NCBI RefSeq assembly: GCF_023501975.1
Contig: NZ_JAMFLH010000002.1
Location: 231,963-295,962 of the forward strand
Source: Altererythrobacter sp. KTW20L
GTDB lineage: Bacteria; Pseudomonadota; Alphaproteobacteria; Sphingomonadales; Sphingomonadaceae
Direction: 5' to 3'
Length of the DNA stretch: 64,000 bases
The first letter of the stretch is position 1, and each line of letters opens with the position of its first letter. Below are positions 1 through 7,829 of the stretch, piece by piece. Both the position numbers and the translations under genes were made by a program. The notes below the pieces were generated by a model, which was not told the DNA's origin, did not search any database, and was given only the letters and a program-made list of their open reading frames with translations.

Positions 1-354
1 GTGGCGTTCGACCAGGCAGCAGACAAGATCGAGAAGCAGCTGCGCCGCTATCGCCGCCGGCTGAAGGACCGCCACGAACAGGCCGCCCATGCCCAGCGCG
101 AGGAAGATGCCGCCTATACCGTCTTCGCCTATGTCGAACCCGAAGCCGAAGAGGACGAGGACCAGGGCGCCGATGCCCCGCCGGTAATCGCCGAGACGCG
201 GGTCGATATCCCCGAAGTCAGCGTGTCGGACGCGGTCATGCTGCTCGACTTGCGGCACACCAACGCGCTGTTCTTCAAAAATGCTGGCACCGGGCGGCAT
301 AATATGGTGTACCGCCGCCGCGATGGATCGATCGGCTGGGTCGAACCGTCCTGA
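1..354 (+). CDS. hpf: Ribosome hibernation-promoting factor, C-terminal part (cut by window edge)
   Basis: This is the C-terminal part of a long-form ribosome hibernation factor, which binds 30S subunits and promotes 100S dimers in stationary phase. The visible 117 residues hold a basic helix end (KQLRRYRRRLKDRH), an acidic linker rich in Glu/Asp, and the dimerisation domain with the signature DAVMLLDLRHTNALFFKNA followed by a GRHNMVYRRRDGSIGWVEP tail. The first codon of the window is a GTG, but it lies inside the gene; the S30AE ribosome-binding domain must lie upstream, outside the window. ptsN follows 130 bases downstream, as in many alphaproteobacterial rpoN-hpf-ptsN clusters. Family assignment is confident; the true start cannot be seen. 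Confidence 0.88.
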   Translation: MAFDQAADKIEKQLRRYRRRLKDRHEQAAHAQREEDAAYTVFAYVEPEAEEDEDQGADAPPVIAETRVDIPEVSVSDAVMLLDLRHTNALFFKNAGTGRHNMVYRRRDGSIGWVEPS

Positions 355-484
355 TCGCGGCGGGCTGCCTATTGGCCCGCCAGTCCAGATCGCTGTTTTT
401 CTTGGCGATTCTTGAACCTTTACAAAGCCTTCGTGGCCCATTCGGCTGACGCGGCTTGTTCCGGCTTACCCAGAGACTGACACC

Positions 485-946
485 ATGGATGCACACTTCG
501 CCATAAAGCCCGAATCGGTGGCAATCGTCGACGCCGATGGCAAGCAGGCGATTCTGGCTGCATTGAGCAAGCTGTTCGCGTCAAGCTGGGAGCTGGATGC
601 CGGTCAGGTGCTCGAACTGCTGGAGGAGCGCGAGGCGCTCGGCAGCACCGGGTTCGGGCGCGGGGTGGCGATCCCCCATGCCCGCATCGCGGGAATCCAG
701 CGTCCCGTCACCGCGCTGCTGCGCCTGCGGCATCCGGCCGATTTCAACGCGGCAGACGGCCTGCCAGTGGACCTGGTGTTCGGCCTCCTATCACCCGAGA
801 ACAGCGGGGCGAGCCATCTCCATGCGCTGGCCGCAATATCGCGCATCATGCGCGACGAGGACATGCGCGATGCCTTGGCCGATGCGCCCGATGTCGAAGC
901 GATCTATGGCTTGCTGACCAATGTCACGGACCGCGACGTCGCCTGA
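485..946 (+). CDS. ptsN: PTS IIA-like nitrogen-regulatory protein PtsN
   Basis: This is a 153-residue EIIA-Ntr protein, the terminal phosphoacceptor of the nitrogen PTS. It has no sugar transport role and acts in the cytoplasm by binding regulatory targets such as kinases and potassium transport systems. A single PTS EIIA type 2 domain fills the protein; the phosphorylated histidine is expected at H65 in the motif GRGVAIPHARI, and the length is normal for the family. It lies behind hpf in the usual rpoN-associated order. The next gene begins inside its last codons, so the two are probably co-translated. Confidence 0.92.
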   Translation: MDAHFAIKPESVAIVDADGKQAILAALSKLFASSWELDAGQVLELLEEREALGSTGFGRGVAIPHARIAGIQRPVTALLRLRHPADFNAADGLPVDLVFGLLSPENSGASHLHALAAISRIMRDEDMRDALADAPDVEAIYGLLTNVTDRDVA

Positions 947-1403
947 TTCTGGCCTCCTCGCGTCGAGCACGCATTTTCGCGCGCTCGAGGCACTCTATGC
1001 CAGCGCGCCGGTCAACGCGCTGTTCGACTCGCGCCTGCATATTGCCGAAGCCGAGCATTCGACCATCGTGTTCAGTGTGGACGAGACCATGCATCACGCG
1101 GCCAGGGCGGCGCACGGCACGATCTATTTCAAGATGCTCGACGATGCGGCCTTCTATGCGGCCAATTCGCTGGTTCCGGACCGTTTCCTGCTGACCACGG
1201 CCTTCAACCTCCATTTCACCAAGCCCGTCCGTTCGGGCGAGGTCACGGCGCATGGCCGCTGGATCAGCGGGCGGCGGCGGGTGTTCGTGGCCGAGGCGAA
1301 CCTGATCGACAGCGAGGGCGAGGAAATCGGGCGCGGGACCGGAACCTTCATGCGCTCGTCGATCGAACTGGCGGGCCTGCCCGGTTATCGGGCACCGGAA
1401 TGA
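921..1403 (+). CDS. PaaI-type hotdog-fold thioesterase
   Basis: This 160-residue single-domain protein resembles PaaI/YbgC-like acyl-CoA thioesterases. The helix region AHGTIYFKMLDDAAFYAANS matches the HGG-x-x-x-x-x-D-x-A pattern of the family, with HGT in place of HGG, and TTAFNLHFTKPV followed by GEVTAHGRWISGRRR gives the expected beta strands. The chosen ATG overlaps the end of ptsN by 26 bases; a later start would cut only poorly conserved residues. Its stop overlaps the following DUF1491 gene by 4 bases. The substrate cannot be predicted. Confidence 0.78.
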   Translation: MSRTATSPDSGLLASSTHFRALEALYASAPVNALFDSRLHIAEAEHSTIVFSVDETMHHAARAAHGTIYFKMLDDAAFYAANSLVPDRFLLTTAFNLHFTKPVRSGEVTAHGRWISGRRRVFVAEANLIDSEGEEIGRGTGTFMRSSIELAGLPGYRAPE

Positions 1404-1744
1404 CCGATGCGCGCCTTCCCGCCCATGTCGAGGCAGGCGGCCTGATCCGCGCGGTCCAGGCCGAAGGCGGCTTCGGAATGGTTATTGCAAAGGGTGAACG
1501 CGACGCTGGGACTTTGCTGGTAATCTGTTGCGAAAACGGCACAAACGCGCGGTTGTACGATCGGATGCCGCAGCTTGATGGCAGCAGGAAATGGACTCTT
1601 TCGAAGTCACAAGACCCTGAAAACCCGCATGAATTCAGCGAATATTGCGACCGTCGCAAGCGGCAGGATCCGGACATCTGGATCGTCGAGCTGGATATCG
1701 CAAATGCGGAACGTTTCATCGGCAACCAGGGAACGACTGGTTGA
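1400..1744 (+). CDS. DUF1491 family protein
   Basis: This 114-residue protein matches the alphaproteobacterial DUF1491 pattern: an N-terminal LPAHVEAGGLIRAVQAEGG, a central strand pair AGTLLVICCENGTNARLYDRM, and a C-terminal region with DPDIWIVELDIANAERFI. Its function is unknown. The ATG overlaps the stop of the thioesterase gene (ATGA), indicating translational coupling. It has no signal peptide or membrane segment. About 210 bases without an evident gene follow before the next CDS. Confidence 0.82.
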   Translation: MTDARLPAHVEAGGLIRAVQAEGGFGMVIAKGERDAGTLLVICCENGTNARLYDRMPQLDGSRKWTLSKSQDPENPHEFSEYCDRRKRQDPDIWIVELDIANAERFIGNQGTTG

Positions 1745-1953
1745 CAGGCGGCCGGCCATCGCTATGTGCCGCCCCGACTTCCCCAGCGTAGCCAATGCGG
1801 GCCGGCAATACAGCCGGTGACTTTGGTGCGCAGACGGGGGGCAAACCGGCAGGTTCCTTATTTCGGGATCGCAGGTCTTGTTTAAGGCACCGGCAAGGTG
1901 CGCAGCAAGGCCGGCCTGCGACGGGTTACCCACCGCCCTGAGTTTCCTCAGTA

Positions 1954-2601
1954 ATGATTCGCAAGACCCTCCGAGCCGGGGCGTTCGCTTCGGCTGCCCT
2001 GATGATTGCCATTGTTTCCGGCACCGGCCTGACCGGCGCCATTGCCCAGGACCAGACCCAGGCCGACCAGCCTGCGGCCGTTCCCACCCAACCGGTGGTC
2101 GAAGCGCCCGAAATGGTCCGCTTCGTTTCCGAGCCCGTGGTGCAGGATATCTCCGCCCCCGAGGCCCAGCCCGGACCAACGGCCGAAACACTCCATGCCC
2201 TTGTCGCGACGTTTCCGGCCGGTGACGCGCTGTCGCCGGAGCTGACCTGCCTGGCGCAGGCCGTCTATTTCGAAGCCCGCGGCGAACCGCTGGGCGGCCA
2301 GCTCGCCGTTGCTCGCGTGGTCATCAACCGGACGGACTCGAACCAGTTCCCTGATGACTATTGTTCGGTCGTGACCCAGCGCAGCCAGTTTTCCTTCGTG
2401 CGCAACGGCCGCATCCCGCAGCCCAACACGTCATCCACCGCTTGGCAGCGCGCCCGCGCCATTGCTCGCATCGCCCACCAGGACCTGTGGGCGAGCGAAG
2501 TGGACGATTCGCTGTTCTTCCACGCCACCCACGTCCGCCCGAGCTGGGCAGGCCGCAAGGCCAGCGTGGCGCGGATCGATAGCCATATATTTTATAGGTG
2601 A
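1954..2601 (+). CDS. SleB-like cell wall hydrolase, exported
   Basis: This 215-residue protein starts with a signal peptide (MIRKTLRAGAFASAALMIAIVSGTG), then a Pro/Gln-rich linker to about residue 80, then a Hydrolase_2 (SleB) domain. The domain shows LTCLAQAVYFEARGEP, with the catalytic glutamate expected in YFEARGE, then AVARVVINR, QFSFV and a final HATHVRPSWA. In this family the domain cleaves peptidoglycan glycan strands; in a non-spore-former it probably acts in envelope remodelling in the periplasm. It appears monocistronic and faces xthA convergently. Confidence 0.85.
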   Translation: MIRKTLRAGAFASAALMIAIVSGTGLTGAIAQDQTQADQPAAVPTQPVVEAPEMVRFVSEPVVQDISAPEAQPGPTAETLHALVATFPAGDALSPELTCLAQAVYFEARGEPLGGQLAVARVVINRTDSNQFPDDYCSVVTQRSQFSFVRNGRIPQPNTSSTAWQRARAIARIAHQDLWASEVDDSLFFHATHVRPSWAGRKASVARIDSHIFYR

Positions 2602-2688
2602 TTTTGCAGGCCCATCCGGTCCTGCATCCTCGCCGCGATTCCTTCCGCTTCGGGACAGTTCCGGCTGGCAACAGCGTTGCTTGAGCGG

Positions 2689-3462
2689 CTAGTCCTTCAG
2701 CTCGACCCACACCGGAGCGTGGTCGCTGGCCTTTTCCCGGCCACGGTGATCCTTGTCCACTCCGGCGGCGACAAGGCGGTCGGCGCAGTCGGGTGACAGC
2801 AGAAGGTGGTCGATACGGAAGCCGTGGTCGCGCTGCCAGGCACCGGCCTGGTAGTCCCAGTAGGTCCAGACCCCGCCGCGCGGGTTGAGCGTGGCGATGG
2901 CATCGGTCCAGCCGTCGGCCAGCAACCGGGCATAGGCATCGCGCGACTGCGGCTGCATCAGCGCATCGTTCTCCATCGCCCGCACCGACCACACGTCCCG
3001 GTCTCCGGGGATGACGTTGAAATCGCCCAGCACCACCGTGGGCATCTCGCCGGCCAGGTGCTGGCGGCACCGCGTGCGCAGGCGCTCCATCCAGGCCAGC
3101 TTGTAATCGAACTTGGGGCCGGGCTGCGGATTGCCGTTGGGCAGGTACAGGTTGCACACCCGCACGCCGTTAACCTCCGCCTCCAGATAGCGTGCCTGCT
3201 CGTCGCTATCGTCGCCCGGCAGGCCGCGCTGCATTTCGACCGGGGCCACGCCATCGGCCAGGATCGCCACCCCGTTGAAGCCCTTCTGGCCATGCCACAC
3301 GGCATGATAGCCGATCTTCTCGAATTCTTCCGCCGGGAAGCCTTCGTCCTGCGTCTTGATTTCCTGCAGGCAGGCGACCGCGGGGCGGGTTTCCTCCAGC
3401 CATTCGAGCAGGCGCGGCAGGCGGGCCTTGATACCGTTGATATTGAAGCTGGCGATCTTCAC
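2689..3462 (-). CDS. xthA: Exodeoxyribonuclease III / AP endonuclease
   Basis: This 257-residue protein of the EEP phosphatase-nuclease superfamily cuts 5' of abasic sites and digests 3' ends in base excision repair. Catalytic and metal residues are in place: N7 and N9 in FNINGIKARL, E34 in CLQEIKTQ, Y106 in NLYLPNG, D147 and N149 in LGDFNVIPGDRD, D218 in RIDHLLLS, and D247/H248 in SDHAPVW. The length is typical. It lies directly downstream of erpA on the same strand with a 12-base gap, so the two may share a transcript. Confidence 0.95.
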   Translation of the reverse strand: MKIASFNINGIKARLPRLLEWLEETRPAVACLQEIKTQDEGFPAEEFEKIGYHAVWHGQKGFNGVAILADGVAPVEMQRGLPGDDSDEQARYLEAEVNGVRVCNLYLPNGNPQPGPKFDYKLAWMERLRTRCRQHLAGEMPTVVLGDFNVIPGDRDVWSVRAMENDALMQPQSRDAYARLLADGWTDAIATLNPRGGVWTYWDYQAGAWQRDHGFRIDHLLLSPDCADRLVAAGVDKDHRGREKASDHAPVWVELKD

Positions 3463-3474
3463 GCGGCGTTCGGC

Positions 3475-3813
3475 CTAGATGCCGAAGCTGGAGCCGCAGC
3501 CACACCCGGCGGCGGCCTGCGGGTTCTCCACCTTGAAGGCCGCGCCGCCCAGCGATTCGACATAATCGACCGTTGCGCCCGACACGAGGTCGAGGCTGAC
3601 CGGATCGACCACCAGCCTGACACCGCCGGTTTCGCTGACCAGGTCATCGCCATCCGGCCCGTCGGCCAGGTCGAACTTGTACTGGAAGCCCGAACAGCCC
3701 CCGCCCTCTACGGCAAGCCGCAGCACGGCAGGTTTGCCCTGCTTGCCGGCGATGAGCGCCACGCGGGCGGCAGCGGACTGAGTCAGGATCAGGGGTTGGG
3801 CCATGGCACCCAT
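3475..3813 (-). CDS. erpA: A-type iron-sulfur insertion protein ErpA
   Basis: This 112-residue HesB/IscA-family carrier delivers [Fe-S] clusters to apoproteins. The three conserved cysteines are C40 (GGGCSGFQY) and C104/C106 ([11 protein letters not shown]). The short N-terminal extension before LILT is variable, and M4 is an equally plausible start. It is separate from the suf operon, which has its own A-type protein at 32396-32752, so the cell has at least two such carriers. It lies upstream of xthA on the minus strand. Confidence 0.92.
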   Translation of the reverse strand: MGAMAQPLILTQSAAARVALIAGKQGKPAVLRLAVEGGGCSGFQYKFDLADGPDGDDLVSETGGVRLVVDPVSLDLVSGATVDYVESLGGAAFKVENPQAAAGCGCGSSFGI

Positions 3814-3879
3814 GTAGGGCCTGGCGCCGCCGACCTCAAGTCTCGGGCCTCAAGCCTTGGGACAAATCAGGCGCCCGGT

Positions 3880-4320
3880 TCAGGCGCTGGTGATATATTC
3901 GCGCATCAGCTCGGCCTCGGCCTCGATCTGTTCGATGCGGTGCTTCACCAGGTCGCCGATGGAAACGAAGGCGAGCAAGCGCGCCCCCTCACCGGCGCCT
4001 TCGACCACCGGCAGGTGCCGGATGCGGCGGCGGGTCATCAGGGTCATGGCCTGCAATGCGTCCTGCCGCGGATCGATGGTGATGGCAGGCGCGGTCATCA
4101 CTTCGCCCACTGCCCGGTCCAGCGCAGCGCCGCCTTCCTTTGCCACGCAATAGAGCAGGTCGCGTTCGGAAAAGATGCCCGCCACCCTGTTGCCATCCAT
4201 CACCGGCATGGCGCCGATGCGCTTTTCGGCCAGCAAGGCAGCGGCGTGGCGCACGCTGTCCCTGGCCGTGCAACTGATGATATCCTGCTGGCGGTCCTCG
4301 ATGATCCTGGCAATCGACAT
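3880..4320 (-). CDS. Tandem CBS-domain protein
   Basis: This 146-residue cytoplasmic protein consists of two CBS motifs (about residues 8-60 and 75-130), a Bateman module that normally binds adenosyl ligands. Typical CBS signatures are visible: IGAMPVMDGNRVAGIFSERDLL and IRHLPVVEGAG...LAFVSIGDLVKHRI. I place the start at 4320 because a strong Shine-Dalgarno (GGAGGAACGCGCC) precedes that ATG and the homology begins there; upstream codons to 4602 look like read-through. It is transcribed divergently from the small membrane protein at 4423. Its partner is unknown. Confidence 0.9.
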   Translation of the reverse strand: MSIARIIEDRQQDIISCTARDSVRHAAALLAEKRIGAMPVMDGNRVAGIFSERDLLYCVAKEGGAALDRAVGEVMTAPAITIDPRQDALQAMTLMTRRRIRHLPVVEGAGEGARLLAFVSIGDLVKHRIEQIEAEAELMREYITSA

Positions 4321-4422
4321 GGCGCGTTCCTCCTTCTCCCGCAGGGATAATGGCACGAAATGTCGAGTCCCGCCAAATGGGCATGAACACGCACCGTTGC
4401 GCAGGCAGGCCGGAAGGCCCAT

Positions 4423-4737
4423 GTGGGGGCAATGGTCCAGAACACACCCGTTAAACGGTCCCCGCTCGACGATCCGCAGACTGCCGCCCATGCCTGGGCC
4501 CGTTATCGCCGGTTGATGCGGCTGATGTTCGGCCTGACCACCGGCGTGGTCATCGTCGCACTGGTGATGATCTACAAGGAAGTGGGGCTGGTATCGGTCC
4601 ACTTCTACATTGCCACGGCGCTGGGCATTGCTGCCGCCATGCTGCTGATGAGCGCGCTGATGGGTCTGGTGTTCCTGTCATCCGGCACCGGGCACGACGA
4701 GTCGGTCGATAACTCGCTGGACGAACTGGAGCCCTAG
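4423..4737 (+). CDS. Small membrane protein, unknown function
   Basis: This 104-residue protein has a short cytoplasmic N-terminus rich in Pro/Arg, two predicted transmembrane helices (about residues 34-52 and 61-87), and an acidic tail ([15 protein letters not shown]). I recognise no named domain; similar two-helix proteins are common next to CBS genes in sphingomonads. An alternative start is the in-frame ATG at 4432. Its stop overlaps the end of the convergent ferredoxin gene by 4 bases. Confidence 0.7.
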   Translation: MGAMVQNTPVKRSPLDDPQTAAHAWARYRRLMRLMFGLTTGVVIVALVMIYKEVGLVSVHFYIATALGIAAAMLLMSALMGLVFLSSGTGHDESVDNSLDELEP

Positions 4738-5192
4738 GCTTTCGCCGGCTTCAGCCGGTATTCCTCGACCGGCTCTCCGCCGATCAGGTGCTGCTGGATG
4801 ATCTGTTCGAGCACTTCAGGCGTGCACGAATGGTACCACACCCCGTCAGGCCAGACGACGGCGACAGGGCCTGCCACGCAGACCTGCAGGCAATCGGCCT
4901 TGGTCCGCTGGACTCCTCCATCGGCCACAAGGCCCAGTTGCTTGAGCCGCCGCTTGAGAAACTTCCAGCTCGCCTCGCCCTGTTCACGGTTGCAGCACTG
5001 CTGCTTTTCCGAGATTCCGCACAGGAAGATATGCCGCTGGATGTGCGTCCCGCCGATCTTGTCGAGTGCGCGTTCAGCCTGGTTGAGATCGCTTGCGGAA
5101 GAGGACAGGGTCAGCGCTTCTTGCCCGCGATGCGGGCTATCTCCGCCTTGACCAGCCGTTCGACGATGCCGGGCAGATGGGCATCGAGCCAT
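4734..5192 (-). CDS. Thioredoxin-fold [2Fe-2S] ferredoxin-like protein
   Basis: The conserved part, from about residue 38 of this 152-codon frame, is a thioredoxin-like [2Fe-2S] protein: [14 protein letters not shown] then [23 protein letters not shown]. Likely cluster ligands are C58, C66 or C67, C101 and C105. The first 27 codons from the ATG at 5192 lie inside the PopZ-like gene in another frame and look spurious. The real start is probably a non-ATG codon near the PopZ-like stop, for instance CTG at 5114, whose last two bases are also the first two bases of that TGA. The electron-transfer partner is unknown. The function call is firm; the start is uncertain. Confidence 0.8.
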   Translation of the reverse strand: MARCPSARHRRTAGQGGDSPHRGQEALTLSSSASDLNQAERALDKIGGTHIQRHIFLCGISEKQQCCNREQGEASWKFLKRRLKQLGLVADGGVQRTKADCLQVCVAGPVAVVWPDGVWYHSCTPEVLEQIIQQHLIGGEPVEEYRLKPAKA

Positions 5193-5602
5193 TGCGCCAT
5201 CATCGGCCGCAGCATTTCGCGCACCAGGCCTTCGATCGACGTTTCGCCCGAACGCACGATGCGCGGCGGAGCAGAGGGTTCGGCCAGCATCGCCAGCGCG
5301 GCGAGCGACTGGCGCATGGCATCGGCGGCCCCGGCATTGGTCAGGCCTTCGGCGGCCACGGCTTCCTCGACCTGCTGCGACATGGTGCCAAGGTCGAGCA
5401 CGTCGTCATCGCCCAATTCCTCACCGTCATCGCTTTGCGCCACCGCCTCTTCATAAGATGGGCGGGTTATCAGGCCTTCGGTTTCGCGGCGGCGACGCAC
5501 GGCTTCGGCGCTGTCGCGGTTGTCGCGCGCGATCACCTTCTTGATCGATTCGAGGATTTCCTCGACCGAGGGTTCGCCTTCCTGCCGCATGAATGTCCCC
5601 AC
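5111..5602 (-). CDS. PopZ-like DUF2497 polar organising protein
   Basis: This protein has the PopZ architecture: an N-terminal amphipathic helix ([19 protein letters not shown]), a central acidic Glu/Asp-rich low-complexity stretch (about residues 50-72), and a C-terminal helical oligomerisation region [19 protein letters not shown] followed by [18 protein letters not shown]. In Caulobacter PopZ forms polar condensates that anchor the chromosome origin and cell-cycle factors. I infer a similar scaffolding role here. The in-frame ATG at 5590 ([11 protein letters not shown]) fits homologues better than 5602. It lies 8 bases after a TolC-family gene on the same strand. Confidence 0.82.
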   Translation of the reverse strand: MGTFMRQEGEPSVEEILESIKKVIARDNRDSAEAVRRRRETEGLITRPSYEEAVAQSDDGEELGDDDVLDLGTMSQQVEEAVAAEGLTNAGAADAMRQSLAALAMLAEPSAPPRIVRSGETSIEGLVREMLRPMMAQWLDAHLPGIVERLVKAEIARIAGKKR

Positions 5603-5610
5603 CTGGTACC

Positions 5611-7059
5611 TCAGTTGTCCGGAATGTCGCCACCCTGCGCGGGTATGTCAACGGTGCGCGTGGACCGGGCGACAGGATCGGGATCGCGCTGCCAGTCCCA
5701 GATGATGTTGCGGACCCGGTCATAGTTGACCACCGGATCGTAGAGCACGCCTTCGCTTTCCAGCCCGAGGTCGCGCGCTTCGGCGCGGCCCATGGCGGCC
5801 AGCAGGGTGAATCCGGCAACATATTCGTTGCGTCGTGCCGTCACCAGCTGCACCCGCGCTGCCAGCAGTTCCTGTTCGGCATTGAGCACGTCGAGGACAT
5901 CCCTATTGCCGATGGAATTTTCCGCCCGCACGCCTTCCAGGCTCAATTCTGCGGCATCGACGGCTGACTGGGTGCTGGCGATGATGGCATTGGCCGCGCG
6001 CCAGCTCGCCCACGCGCCGCGCACCTGCGCCAGCACATTGCGTTCGGTGGCGATGGCCTGTTCGATCTGGGCGAGCGATTGCTGCTGCGCTTGCCGCTGC
6101 TGGGCTGCCACCCGGCCACCCTGGAACAACGGCACCGACAGCCTGAGCCCCGCCTGGGCCGAAGTGCTGACCTGCGAGGCGGCACCAGTGCCGGGGATCG
6201 CGCCCAGCGTGCCGAGGAAGTTCTGGTATCCGCCGGTGGCAAAGGCTTCCAGCCGGGGCAGGCGACCGGCACCCGCCACGCGGATGTCATAGCCCGAAGC
6301 CTCGGCCCGTTCGCGCGCGGCGATCAGGTCGGGGTTGTTTTCAAGCGCTGCATCCTCGGCCACTTCGATGCTGGCGGGCAGGCCTGGCAATGGTGGTGGC
6401 GGTTGCAGATCGCCGGGAGCCGACCCGACCAGGGCGACGTAGTTCTCGCGGGCGATGGCGAGATTGGCCTCGGCCGACTGCAGGTCGCTACGGGCAAGGG
6501 CCAGCCGGCTGGCGGACTGCGCCACATCGGTGCGGGTGAGATCGCCGATTTCGAACCGGTCGCTGGTTGCCTCAAGGTTGACCGACAGCACCTCGACGTT
6601 GCCCTGCGACAAGCCGACAATCGCCTCGCCCCGGATCACGTCCATGTAGGCGGCCACGACCTGGCTGAACAATGCGCTTTCGGTGCCCCGCAGGTCCGCG
6701 CGTCCGGCTTCGATCCGCCCTTCGGCCGCGCGGATGCCGTTACGCACGCTGCCGCCCGTATAGAGCGGCACACCGAGGTTGAGGTTGGCGGAAACCGACC
6801 GTTCGGGCGAAGTGAAGCTGGTCGAGCTCTGCTTGACGAATTCAGTGAAGCTGCCCGACACATCGGCCGATGGCAAGCCGCCCGAGCGCTGGATCACCAC
6901 GCTTTCATCCGTGGCGCGCTGCTGGGCGCGGGCGGCTTCGAGCTGCGGGTTGGTCTGGTAAGCCTGGGCCAGCGCCTCGCGCAGGGTGTCTGCCGCTGCG
7001 GGTGCGGCAACAAGACACGATAGAGCCAGCAGCGAAGCTTTCAGGCCGAAACGGATCAT
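5611..7059 (-). CDS. tolC: TolC-family outer membrane efflux channel
   Basis: This 482-residue protein has a cleavable signal peptide ending near AAPAAA (residues 18-23) and the duplicated outer-membrane efflux protein fold of TolC: DTLREALAQAYQTNPQLEAARAQQ at the start of the first repeat and ALENNPDLIAARERAEASGYD in the second, with long coiled-coil regions. It forms the outer membrane and periplasmic tunnel for RND/ABC efflux or type I secretion. Inner membrane partners are not in the window. It follows the Pcm-like gene by 2 bases and precedes the PopZ-like gene by 8, so the three probably form one transcript. Confidence 0.9.
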   Translation of the reverse strand: MIRFGLKASLLALSCLVAAPAAADTLREALAQAYQTNPQLEAARAQQRATDESVVIQRSGGLPSADVSGSFTEFVKQSSTSFTSPERSVSANLNLGVPLYTGGSVRNGIRAAEGRIEAGRADLRGTESALFSQVVAAYMDVIRGEAIVGLSQGNVEVLSVNLEATSDRFEIGDLTRTDVAQSASRLALARSDLQSAEANLAIARENYVALVGSAPGDLQPPPPLPGLPASIEVAEDAALENNPDLIAARERAEASGYDIRVAGAGRLPRLEAFATGGYQNFLGTLGAIPGTGAASQVSTSAQAGLRLSVPLFQGGRVAAQQRQAQQQSLAQIEQAIATERNVLAQVRGAWASWRAANAIIASTQSAVDAAELSLEGVRAENSIGNRDVLDVLNAEQELLAARVQLVTARRNEYVAGFTLLAAMGRAEARDLGLESEGVLYDPVVNYDRVRNIIWDWQRDPDPVARSTRTVDIPAQGGDIPDN

Positions 7060-7061
7060 GA

Positions 7062-7682
7062 TCAGAAGCTCCAGCCTTTCGGCTTGTCGAATTCGGGGAG
7101 GCGCGGGATGCCGATTTCACCCAGTTTAAGGAAGGCGACCTCGCTGCCGGACTTGCGTCCGCGGGCCAGACTGGTCACGCCGTCCTGGACCAGTCCGGTG
7201 ACCACGCGCCCGCCATCGACCAGGCGATTGGCGAGGCCGGCGGGCAGCTGCTCGATGGCGCCATCGATCAATATGAGATCCGCCTTGGCACCCTTGCCAG
7301 CTGCGCCTTGCGCTTCTGCGGGGGACAGGATGGTCAGCCCTGCGACCAGCGGACGGACCAGTTCGGCGAGGTAGCCACTGCCGCAATCGACCACCACCAC
7401 ATTGTCGGTCGGCAAAGGGGCGGCTTCCTGCAGCATCATACCATGCACCAGCGGGGAGGGGAGAAAGTGTCCATCGCCGAGCGGTACGGCGCGATCGACA
7501 TAGGCCACATCGCGCATGGCTGCCGGAACAAACTGCTCACGCGGAACGCTACGCATACGGGCAATGGTGACATCGGCAGTGACACCGCTGGTGCGCAGCT
7601 GGCTGTCGATCATCGCACGGCGGGCGGCGGTGAAGCTGTTGCCAGTTGGTGCGTCTTGCTCTGGGGATACGACGGTGGTCAC
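7062..7682 (-). CDS. Protein-L-isoaspartate O-methyltransferase-like protein
   Basis: This 206-residue protein belongs to the PCMT family. It shows ARRAMIDSQLRTSGV, the region SVPREQFVPAAMRDVAYVD, and a degenerate SAM-binding motif (VVVDCGSGYLAEL in place of the usual IGTGSGYQAA). The family methylates isoaspartyl residues for repair, but this sphingomonad subgroup has diverged at motif I, so activity is uncertain. It is the first gene of a probable operon with tolC and the PopZ-like gene, and is divergent from fumarase. Confidence 0.8.
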   Translation of the reverse strand: MTTVVSPEQDAPTGNSFTAARRAMIDSQLRTSGVTADVTIARMRSVPREQFVPAAMRDVAYVDRAVPLGDGHFLPSPLVHGMMLQEAAPLPTDNVVVVDCGSGYLAELVRPLVAGLTILSPAEAQGAAGKGAKADLILIDGAIEQLPAGLANRLVDGGRVVTGLVQDGVTSLARGRKSGSEVAFLKLGEIGIPRLPEFDKPKGWSF

Positions 7683-7829
7683 GGTTCTGTTCTCTCGTCA
7701 CTCTTGATGGAGCGAGCCTTAGGCGTATGAGGGCGGCAGGCCAAGGGGGCTTTGGGGGCACTTCGGGCGGCATAGCAGCAACCAGCCCCCCGGCGTGTCA
7801 GAAATTGTATCAGCAGGAGACTGGCTTCG

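Noticed and set aside
2806..4350. 514-codon open frame on the plus strand opposite xthA, erpA and the CBS gene
   Set aside because: It lies antisense to three genes with clear homology; its residues are a Gly/His/Ala-rich shadow typical of high-GC DNA and show no domain.
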